In this document: positions 56,501 to 64,000 of the stretch, piece by piece
Position numbering within the stretch: the first letter of the stretch is position 1
Layout of the letters: every line of letters starts with the position of its first letter
Source of the DNA: Acanthopleura granulata
Lineage: Eukaryota; Mollusca; Polyplacophora; Chitonida; Chitonidae
Length of the DNA: 64,000 bases
NCBI GenBank assembly: GCA_016165875.1
Contig: JABBOT010000030.1
Coordinates: 558,001-622,000 of the forward strand
Direction of reading: 5' to 3'
Position numbers and translations under genes: made by a program
The notes under the pieces: model-generated
What the model saw: the letters and a program-made list of their open reading frames with translations, nothing else
Databases searched by the model: none
What the model was told of the DNA's origin: nothing

Positions 56501-59500
56501 CCTATCCTCTTTATTTTTCACAGTGCCGTCTTCTGTGATAACTACCACAAACTGTACCCGAAGCCTTTGTGTTTTACAACGTTGCGAAGTTGATAATGAC
56601 TGCCCTGCACACGCGTCCTGTCGTGTACGTTACCCTGACGGAGCACTCTGCATCTGTAATAAAGGATTCGTGGCCTCTAAAGACTTTGCCGCCTGTGAAA
56701 AAGGTGACTTATTACTTAAAAGAAACGTTATCGGTTGATACAAGATTTAAAACTAGAGCCCAAAAGCTGTGACATGGACCTTTTGCTGTTCTCCCAATTT
56801 TATTCTTTTTGTATCTAGTGACAAGTTGTCTTCCAGAACTATTCCTTAGTCTTCTCCACGCACAAAGCGCCTATCATCTATAATGGGATATCCGGCAACA
56901 GTACTCTGCACCATTTTATGTCGATTATTTCTTCCCCGCCTCATGACACTTTCCCTGACAAAGTTTTCCAACTAAGTCCTTATCATTTCTATTTGTTCAG
57001 TTAGTGTGGGCACCAAGTAGGCCCAAAATATCTTCATTATTTGCACCACTGCTATACATGACAATAGGACACGGCAACGCATCATAATATTTGACACGCT
57101 TGTTATGAATTCTTGTCAAACTTTTATGGGGAAAATTTTCTGCCCGAGGAAAGCCAGAGGCTTTGGACCCTTCGACTATACCACTACTGCTTGTAAATGG
57201 TGAGGGCATCAGGTAAATGTATTTTCCAACTGAAAACTCTCACAACTTGATTGTGGTTTGAGGATTGTCAGCCGACTTGAGACCTTGCATAGAATCACTC
57301 AACTAATTACACCAATATTACGAAAGTTTATTGTCATACACAAAACCGCATAGAAAACAATTAATCAACAAATGTTGTACAGTCTTATGAAATGGATATA
57401 GTCAGAAATTACCCTCAAATGAAAGGAATTCAAATTAAAGTTGCTAACATGATATATAAGGATGGGGAAGGGGCATTTTCAAGAAGCATATACATGAAAT
57501 CTGAAACGCAAATCCAGCAACCTGCAGATGGTCGTGGGATTCCCTCGAGCTCTGTCCGGTGCCTTCCGACCATAATGTTGGCCGCCGTCGTATAAGTGAA
57601 ATATTCTTCAGCACAGCGTAAAACACCAATCAAATAAAGAAATAAATGAACCGAAAGTCATATATTTCTCCAACACTCAACATTAAAAATCATGTGAAGC
57701 TGGGCAACACATTTCTTTCAATACAGAATCACGATTCTCCACAAAGCTGCAAATGTTTCAGGATATTTGTTTAATAATATGCTCATTAAAATAATATGCT
57801 CATTAAAGTTCTATAATAGCAAACAAATGCCTGCAGGCGCTCATATCCACAGAACCACTGTTAAAGTTACAATGAAACAGAAGGCAAAGAGACAGAAAGG
57901 CCAAAAAAATGCATTTGAGCTTGGCTAGAAAACCACGAAAGCATAAGCTGAGTACTTTTTTGTAATATTTATGAAATAAAGTTAAATATGTTCTCATCCT
58001 ATTATCCCTCTAATTCAGCCTATGAAGCTTATTGTTGATAAGATCGCTAAGAAATGAAAGTTTATATGTATCAGGGTGTTCATTAGTAACGACTGTAAAA
58101 TTCTCATTTTCACACACTTTTCCCTCTATGCTATCTCTTGTGTTTAGCATTTAGATGACAGTGCTTTATTTCATGTGGCAAATTTGATTATTTAATTTTC
58201 TTTACTTCCAAGACTTGCATGTTTTCCAACCATGAGCGACAATTTCTGTGTGACTTGTACATTGCCTAGAAATTTGCACTGGTTGTAAATGTGACAGGCA
58301 AGCCACCTGTCCGTTAAATATATCCTTAGACAGTAACCCAAGGAGTCAAGTTCAAATAAGTGACACGATCGCGGACCTCATCGAAAGCAGTTCTATCGAC
58401 TTCGAGTTCGGAGATCTGCTTCGATTTTTTGGAGTACAGGTGGTGCATTGAGGATGGCGATGAACGTCAGATTTATAAAAATACACACTGAGACCATCTC
58501 TATGGATTAACACTCCCTCTATTCCGGTGTTTCCTCCAGCCCAGTCCTTTATTCCTGGGCAGTAACCGAAGGTGTCAGGTCAAATGACATACTCGCCGTC
58601 TGATAATTAACTACCATATTATTCTTTATTTTTCACCATTTTGATGACTACCCGGGCGCTCGGTTGCCGCCAGGTAGGCCTAAATATAATTAGGAACGCT
58701 TAGATACATCAGTGTAGGTTATCTTACATGATGTAAATCTTTTCTCTGCATACGCTTGTGACATTTGCCGCCACCATCCTCAAAATAGCGTAAAGGCATT
58801 CCCAAGAGGATAATAAATGAAAGCACAACTCCATACATGATTAAAAGTTTTATTCAATACATAATCATTGCATATAAATTCCAGCAGAACAATGAACAAA
58901 ACATAACGAAATGAAGCTAATATTTGACCATAACATGCGATCTGTTTCGTTACACCCACATTTTTCATGCCTCTACAATGGGCCTCTGACGATTTTCACC
59001 AATAGACCCATAAAAAATGAATGTCAAAAACGTTAGATAACTTCTGATGTTAATTTACGGATCACCAGTCTCGCCATGTTCCAGGAACACAAACGACACT
59101 CACTTTTCTCATGAACTTCTTGAGTTAACAAACGCTCAGATCCACATGTTTTCCATTCCTTCATCTGCTCTGATTGACATGTCTATTTACAGACGCCTGT
59201 GTTATAGTGAATGCAATTAAATACAGCCGAAAAAGATTTTCGGCTCGAAACTCCCCTATTTGAATGTTACTCGCAAGAATGAAATATAAAAGAGCACAAA
59301 AGAAAAAACCCTAAATATAATTTAAATATAATTGTTTTTTATTCTTCTTTGAAAAGTGCGAAATGTGGGTGTTTTCATTTCGTGTCATTAAGTGTTACTA
59401 ACATGATATTTCATTGCAGCGGCTTTTTACAATCAGTCGTGTGTGACAATATGTGCTGGACTGTTCACGTTATGTGATCCGACAACAAGGCGGTGTGTGT

Positions 59501-62500
59501 GTGCGGCTGGTTATGTACCATCAATGGACGGCATGAACTGTGCTTCTAGCGGAAAGGGAGTGTTGGGCGAGGCATGCGGAAAAGGTTGTCTTTTGAACGG
59601 AGAGCAAAAATGTATGGACGGCGTTTGTCGGTGTAAGCCGAACTTCAGACCTTTGACTTCTGATGAGATTCAGGCCTTTAATAACCCCCAACGGCAATGT
59701 GTAAACAAGACATACAGATTAGGTAAGGTTAAACTGAATAACATTACAGATGTGTCAGGAAATGGTGTTCTCTGACCGCTACACATAGAAGCAAACTTAA
59801 AAACTCATAAAACAATAGTAACATGATTATTCATGATGACTTGCTATGTTGATTGCCTCGGTGGTCTATTGTGTAGAGCGTCAATCAATCCCGTGTCCGG
59901 TCATACCAGAAATGTTAAAAATGGTGTTTGTTGCTGCCTCTCTGTGTTCTCAGAAATTAGAGTTTTCAACAACAAAACAGGACTGGTGTCGGCATATTGT
60001 GACTGGGTATGGTGTCATATCTGTTGTTTCCGACATGATGTTTCAGTGGCGCGAGCACTTTGACCGCATGTATTCGCCCTGCCACAAGAAGGCACACTTT
60101 ATACATACATTCTCAGGACTCCGTTTCGTCGTCATATGACTGAAGTTCGACACAAAACCCCAAGCACACAACCACACATAAATACATGTATTTGTTATGT
60201 TATTGAAATAAGTCGTATTGTTATTCACAAAGAGAGAGGGCACTGCTGCGTTTTGAGTTCCAAGAATATACTTTCCTTCGTAGAGGGCCAGCGATCCCTA
60301 CAATGATTACCTGTGCACCATGTGTGCATAATATATGACAATAATTTTTTTTTGATTGGTGTTTTACGCCATACTGAAAAGTATTTGGCTTATCCGACCG
60401 CTGCCAGCGTTATGGTGGAAGGAAACCGGGTACAGCCCGGTGGTAACCAACAACCATCCGCAAGTTGTTAGAAGACATTCCCCACGTACGATGAGAGGCG
60501 AAACCAGTGTGAGCTGGCCTTTACCTCACAGAGACTGCAGTGGTGAGAAGCTCCTGGTTATTGTAATATTAGAGGCCTACTGTACCAGGGGCAGAGCAGT
60601 CATGGCGGTTAAGATGCGTCAGGTATGTAAGTCGACAAGACAGGCGATGTTATGTTACAAGCCGAACATGGGGCAGAATACCGTTGACCTGCTCCATTCT
60701 ATAGTGTTCAAGATGATCTAGCAGTGATAAGTCACCCCTTTGTGTGTTTGGGTGGTCGTACACCAAGTGCTTCGGACATAGCCTGCCTACACCACGTACA
60801 AATTCAGCTCACTCTGCTTTATCATCCATATTCCTTTCTCTCGGCTCCGTGGTTTCCTGCACCAAAATGTGCCAAAAACTTAAAAAAAAACAAAACAAAT
60901 AAGTGTCTTCGATTTAACCATTTGCCGCCCATAATATGCTTTCCTGAAAGATATCAGTTTGAGAACAATTCTTTGATCAATATTTATATTTCTTTGATAA
61001 TTACTTAGGTAACACTGCAATACTCCAAACGACGCAGTATTTCAAAACTGTATTTTATTATTTAAAATCCTGAGTGAATGGGGAATTTTCATTCTGAATC
61101 TCACATGCAGACGAAGGATTAAAACACCCGTCATACTTTTGTCAAATTTCAAGAGAATACCCAGTTCAGTGTCCCCTCTTTTTAAATAAGCTATTCCGTA
61201 AGAAAGTATGCTTTTCACAAGCTTTGCTCGAAATAGCTTTTTCTTTATAAACCGAGGCTGTTGCCTATTTGTTGTTATCAGATTCTTATGTTGTTTGCTG
61301 CATTTCACAAAGCATCCCAAATTGTAGACGCACCGATTTGCCATTGCCTGTAATCATTATGAAATGATCCTTGAGTTTAAGATTTAATTCACTTCACAAT
61401 ATGGCGACCCTTTGAGGCGTCCGGCTTTTATTCTTTGTAAGTCTTGCAGTTTAATGCATTGTGGTTTCTTAATAAAAAAAACCAGTTTAGTACTTAGAAA
61501 GTATGGTGATTATCAGCCATTGACGCTTGTCCAATACAAATGACGTGTTTCTGTTCTCTAAAGATGAGGAAAAGTACGAAAAATTTGTTTTATATTAAAA
61601 TGCAATGACTCCTTATTCCAAAAGCATCGAAAGCCAACGAAGGCATTCATTTATTCATGACTGCCACAAAGTCTGAACTATTTAACCACCGGAGTCAAAT
61701 TCGATGAAGACAGAAACACAACGCGACATTTTCATACATGTATGAAATTTGTATGTTTTACATCTTGTTTTCCACATTAACTTAAACTTAAACAGGCAAA
61801 TATCTTGTCAGTACCCTGGTGAATACAACGTCAAATCACCGGGAGGTTGATTAGTGAAATAAAAAAAAACTAATGACAAAGATTCCAATTAAACAACCAG
61901 ACTCTTGAAATTCGCCCACACCGGGTTTTATTATCTGCTTTTATTATACGTTTCGACATTTGTAGGAATTTTCCTCTAACTGTGATAGTTATCGAATGGT
62001 CTTTCACCGAGAGCTGGATTTTTAATTTTTGGATAGCAGTGTATTGTTGCTGATTGAAAGAAAACTGGGTACATCGAGAAATAGCCACAATTTCTTCACC
62101 TCAGAACATAGCTACTCAAGAAGCCACAGATGTCATTGTCTCGCAGTCTGGCATTTCGAGCATTTCTTAATAAAAATGACAAAACATTCAAACTTACTGC
62201 CTTTTTATGAATCTGGGCAATTTCTATTATAACTGATCTCATTGTTGTTGTTGTTTTTCTTTCAAATCTGATGTACCTGAGGGGAAAACATAAGAACGAT
62301 TGCTTGGTTTGTTGTGAACACTATTACATGATGTTGTCATTTAATTGTTAGAGTAAGAGTTTATTAGCCTTTAACATAATTACGTCATTGTTTATCGCAA
62401 GGCATAGTTGATAAAACCGGTTCCAGGCTCTTCCTTATACGAAAGCAGAAGTCCCCGATACACAATTTGGCACAGAAACAATTGACATGTGGCATGTTAA

Positions 62501-62766
62501 CAATGAAATTTACCCTGTTAAAGAACATTGCACGTAATATACAAACAAAATTGCGTCTTCAGATCTTTCGTCGAGTGAACTGGCGTCAAAAAAATGCTGA
62601 CTAATCTAAGAATAAGGGCTATTCGAACAAGGCGGAAACACATCACGATATTGTCTTTTCACATGTATATGTTATACATCTTTTCTAGATATTTCTCTCC
62701 CGACGGTGATAACAGCTCCTGGCGAGAATAACACAGAACGCCAGGGTGTTGCACCACCTATAGAAG
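50452..62766 (+). CDS. Receptor gene C, 5' part: EGF-like receptor (continues past window)
   Basis: Gene model: signal peptide 50452-50500, EGF-like 56524-56703, double-EGF 59420-59722, stalk 62689-62766. The membrane and tail exons are expected beyond 64000, unless the LINE at 62840-64000 cut the gene. It is the duplicate of gene B but with an intact double-EGF exon, one fewer EGF exon and one stalk exon deleted. All joins are phase 1. The stalk exon (DISLPT) is closest to the first one in gene A, so the missing tail may be of the A/D type; this is inference. Confidence 0.6.
51488..51755. repeat. Minisatellite, unit about 40 bp
   Basis: About six copies of a unit containing 'tcccacactaaagttgatat' and 'tgccctgggcattcgtgtg'. 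Confidence 0.85.
51975..52085 (-). repeat. SINE fragment (dominant family)
   Basis: On the plus strand: tttatttatttgattgttgt, ctcaagagtatttcactttt, then decayed. Confidence 0.55.
53640..53865 (+). repeat. SINE with part of its head (dominant family)
   Basis: ggcctcctaggcccaggga (decayed head), aatgcggtagctgtgaggtc, gcatgtgggaaggtctgcca, aacaccaatcaaatatata. Duplicate of 13680-13800. Confidence 0.65.
54110..54400. repeat. Unclassified dispersed repeat, copy 5, with G-run
   Basis: Duplicate of 14050-14330. The poly(G) tract near 54220-54238 has expanded relative to gene B. Confidence 0.5.
55625..55826 (-). repeat. SINE (dominant family)
   Basis: Duplicate of 15525-15725. Confidence 0.65.
55962..56362 (+). 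pseudogene. EGF-like exon interrupted by a SINE (gene C copy)
   Basis: Acceptor catag, exon start TGCCATCTTCAG, then the SINE at 55983-56235 flanked by the 9-base direct repeat TGATGACTG (55974-55982 and 56236-56244), then exon remainder (CDVDCHCPLDSSC) to a stop codon. Clean target-site duplication proves insertion into the exon. Confidence 0.8.
55983..56235 (+). repeat. tRNA-derived SINE with 9-bp target duplication
   Basis: Head 'gggcctacgtggcttagtcg', body 'gtgggaaagtctgccagcaa', end 'aataaataaatgtaataaat'. Same insertion as 15894-16164, flanked by TGATGACTG. Confidence 0.85.
56524..56703 (+). CDS. Gene C EGF-like exon
   Basis: Acceptor tttcacag, donor gtgact; 180 bases, phase 1-1. EGF pattern with CICNKGFVASK. 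Its first half (NCTRSLC) resembles gene B exon 2, while its second half and downstream intron resemble gene B exon 3, as expected of a fusion by unequal crossing-over. Confidence 0.8.
56704..59419. other. Gene C intron without recognised exon
   Basis: Collinear with 16976-19819. Holds a SINE piece at 57515-57645. No additional exon is supported. Confidence 0.5.
57515..57645 (+). repeat. SINE fragment (dominant family)
   Basis: cagatggtcgtgggattccc, cataatgttggccgccgtcg, aacaccaatcaaataaaga. Duplicate of 17797-17930. Confidence 0.7.
59420..59722 (+). CDS. Gene C double-EGF exon
   Basis: Acceptor attgcag, donor gtaagg; 303 bases, phase 1-1, 101 residues. Two six-cysteine modules: C-x3-C-x6-C-x6-C-x-C-x13-C, then C-x3-C-x7-C-x4-C-x-C-x21-C (GEACGKGC ... 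CMDGVCRCKPNF). The second resembles EB/EGF modules of invertebrate surface proteins. The intact form of the broken exon at 19820-20097. Confidence 0.85.
59850..60190 (+). repeat. tRNA-derived SINE, second family
   Basis: Head 'gattgcctcggtggtctatt' with A-box character, 'cccgtgtccggtcatacc' in the B-box position, tail 'gtcatatgactgaagttcga' and 'acaaaaccccaagcacac'. Absent at the matching place in gene B, apart from the tail at 20190. Confidence 0.6.
60348..60575 (-). repeat. SINE (dominant family)
   Basis: On the plus strand: tttgattggtgttttacgcc, gccagcgttatggtggaagg, aaccagtgtgagctggcctt. Duplicate of 20462-20670. Confidence 0.75.
62689..62766 (+). CDS. Gene C stalk exon (type 2)
   Basis: Acceptor ttttctag, donor gtaatt; 78 bases, phase 1-1. 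Encodes DISLPTVITAPGENNTER and a PPIE end. Paralogues 2325-2384 and 23181-23258. Confidence 0.65.
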
Positions 62767-62839
62767 GTAATTCATAATATCAGGGCATGGTTTCACCAAT
62801 CTCGTGTGTATTCAACGAGAAAATCATTTGGAGTTTGAA

Positions 62840-63050
62840 TAAATGAAAGAATGAATGATTATGGCTTAACGCCACATCGGCAATATCTCAGCCATATCGT
62901 GTCGAGAACAAGGTAAAACCACGAGACGCTCCAGGTTTTCGATAGGGATGTGAGAACATTAAAAACAAACCAAAAACGTACGGACATGATTAAAATCAGG
63001 TAAGAAAACCAAAACAGCTAAAACTCGGAAACCAGCATATTAAGGAAGTT
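62840..63050 (-). mobile_element. LINE 3' untranslated region
   Basis: Read on the plus strand it begins with a GAATAAATGAAAGAATGAATG tail remnant, then 'ggcttaacgccacatcggca' and 'tcagccatatcgtgtcgaga', and continues into the ORF2 3' end. Fragments of the same sequence lie at 2540, 23408 and 45430. Confidence 0.6.
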
Positions 63051-64000
63051 TTATGACGAGTATTTATGAAATAAAATTTCTATTTTATGATACAGGCCAA
63101 TGGCCTTCAAATATCTTATGACAGCGTCGCCAGCAATGCTGTCAAACAGATTAAATATAGAGTTTACTGTGTAGAATCTTTGCCGCACATGGGCAAAGTC
63201 TACACAGTCAGCCAGGATATGTTTGATGCCGCATTCAGCACCACATCCAACACACTCGGGAGCACTGCTCCCATTCAGGATAAAATTGTGTGTTAGAGGA
63301 GAATGCCCAACACGGCATCTTGTTAAAACCACTTGGTCTCTACGAGACATACCCAGTGCATAAGAGTTATGGCCAATGACGGGGTGAATAGCGTGCAGTT
63401 TATTACACACCTGTACGTCTCATTCATCCTGCTAAAGGCGACGAATATACTTAAGAATATTAGATTTAAAGTCAGTATATGGGATTTTAACTTTTGATAC
63501 GGATTTATTTAGGGCAGCCTTTGCCTCCCTGTCCACGACTGTGTTTCCATGGATACCAAAATGGCTTGGTATCCAACAGAATATAATATCTTTGTCTCTT
63601 TTAATCAATTTTCTATGTAAGGCTAAAATTTGCAGAGTAAGCGGGTTTTTAAATTTATTATCCTGCGTTGCCAAAAGGCAGGAGAGCGAGTCACTGCATA
63701 TCATTGGCCTCTGGACACGCCCAGAGGAAAAATATGATAAGACCAGGAGTATAGCCCTAGCTTCTGCCGAAAAGATACACGATGAAGACGGAAGACGAAG
63801 AGAAGAGACCCGCTGTTCTAAGACAGCCGCAGCCGCAACCCTGTCCCCATCCTTCGACCCATCAGTGTATATAAATTTATAATTTAGATAATTAGCCTTA
63901 ATTTCAGCAAAAGCTTATTGAATTATCAAAGGATTTGTATTGGATTTATTATGTTGACGTAGAGCAAATATTAGTTTAGGTTGTGGAAGAAGCCAGGGAG
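63051..64000 (-). pseudogene. Non-LTR retrotransposon ORF2, RNase H and C-terminal zinc-finger region
   Basis: One frame runs from the window edge to a stop at 63051, broken by an in-frame TAG and a TGA near 63415-63434. The RNase H domain shows YTDGSKDGD (first Asp), SAEARA (Glu), SDSLSCL (Asp) and WIPSHFGIHGN followed by VVDREAK (Asp), so all four catalytic acidic residues are kept. After the stops comes CVGCGAECGIKHILADC, the cysteine/histidine motif near the C-terminus of I-superfamily LINEs. Reverse transcriptase lies beyond the window. Same strand and type as the element at 1-1868. Confidence 0.85.

Larger units (their letters stand above)
59723..62688. other. Gene C intron; stalk exon lost
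   Basis: Holds a second-family SINE (59850-60190) and a dominant-family SINE (60348-60575). From 60640 it parallels 20740-23180. At about 61775-61790 the sequence passes from 'catcttgttttcca' directly to 'ttaaacaggcaaatatctt', skipping the type 1 stalk exon found at 22202-22282. Confidence 0.55.

Noticed and set aside
1..64000. CRISPR arrays, rRNA genes, bacterial operons or integrated viruses
   Set aside because: No spaced palindromic repeats, rRNA cores, ribosome-binding-site operons or viral structural or polymerase genes were seen; the only reverse-transcription related proteins are LINE type.

Overview
This is eukaryotic nuclear DNA. Genes are split into small exons by long AT-rich introns with GT/AG borders, and tRNA-derived SINEs, non-LTR retrotransposon pieces, minisatellites and microsatellites are interspersed. 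The dominant SINE has a tRNA-like head, a body that reads 'gattggtgttttacgccgtac' from the other strand, and a TTTATTTATT-like end. It is of a kind common in bivalves and other lophotrochozoans, so I infer a marine lophotrochozoan, most likely a mollusc (a brachiopod is possible). No bacterial or viral genes, rRNA genes or CRISPR arrays are visible.

The only convincing genes are four head-to-tail, plus-strand genes for single-pass type I membrane receptors. Gene A (3' part only, 2325-9632) has three Ser/Thr/Pro stalk exons, a transmembrane exon and a 74-residue tail. Gene B (12076-27661) has a signal peptide, EGF-like exons, a damaged double-EGF exon, two stalk exons, a transmembrane exon and a 159-residue tail. 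Gene D (34452-48401) has a signal peptide, three EGF-like exons, two stalk exons, a transmembrane exon and a 65-residue tail. Gene C (50452-62766, continuing past the window) has a signal peptide, an EGF-like exon, a double-EGF exon and a stalk exon. Every ectodomain exon has phase-1 borders on both sides, each transmembrane exon is phase 1 to 2, and each tail starts in phase 2, so exons can be gained, lost, skipped or exchanged without breaking the frame.

Tails A and D carry YxxI/V-x10-YxxL (ITAM-like spacing) followed by a pYxN motif. Tail B is unrelated in sequence and carries an ITIM-like SxYxxL plus a second YxxL and pYxN motifs. Related ectodomains on two contrasting tyrosine tails in one tandem cluster resemble paired activating/inhibitory receptors, or engulfment receptors of the Draper/CED-1/MEGF10 type. 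This is the best candidate for an undescribed system here. The function is inferred, not shown.

The cluster grew by segmental duplication. About 6.2-23.3 kb (end of A through most of B) is repeated at about 46.3-62.8 kb (end of D through C), an offset of 38-40 kb, including shared SINE insertions. Superimposed are local events: an exon duplication in B or fusion in C, a SINE inserted inside an EGF exon before the duplication, a frameshift in B's double-EGF exon, loss of one stalk exon in C, a 1.3-kb tandem duplication in D with a truncated exon, and mosaic junctions in the stalk region of A. Minus-strand I/Nimb-like non-LTR retrotransposon pieces sit at both window edges (1-1865 and about 62840-64000). 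The space between B and D (27.7-34.3 kb) and most introns hold only repeats or nothing recognisable.
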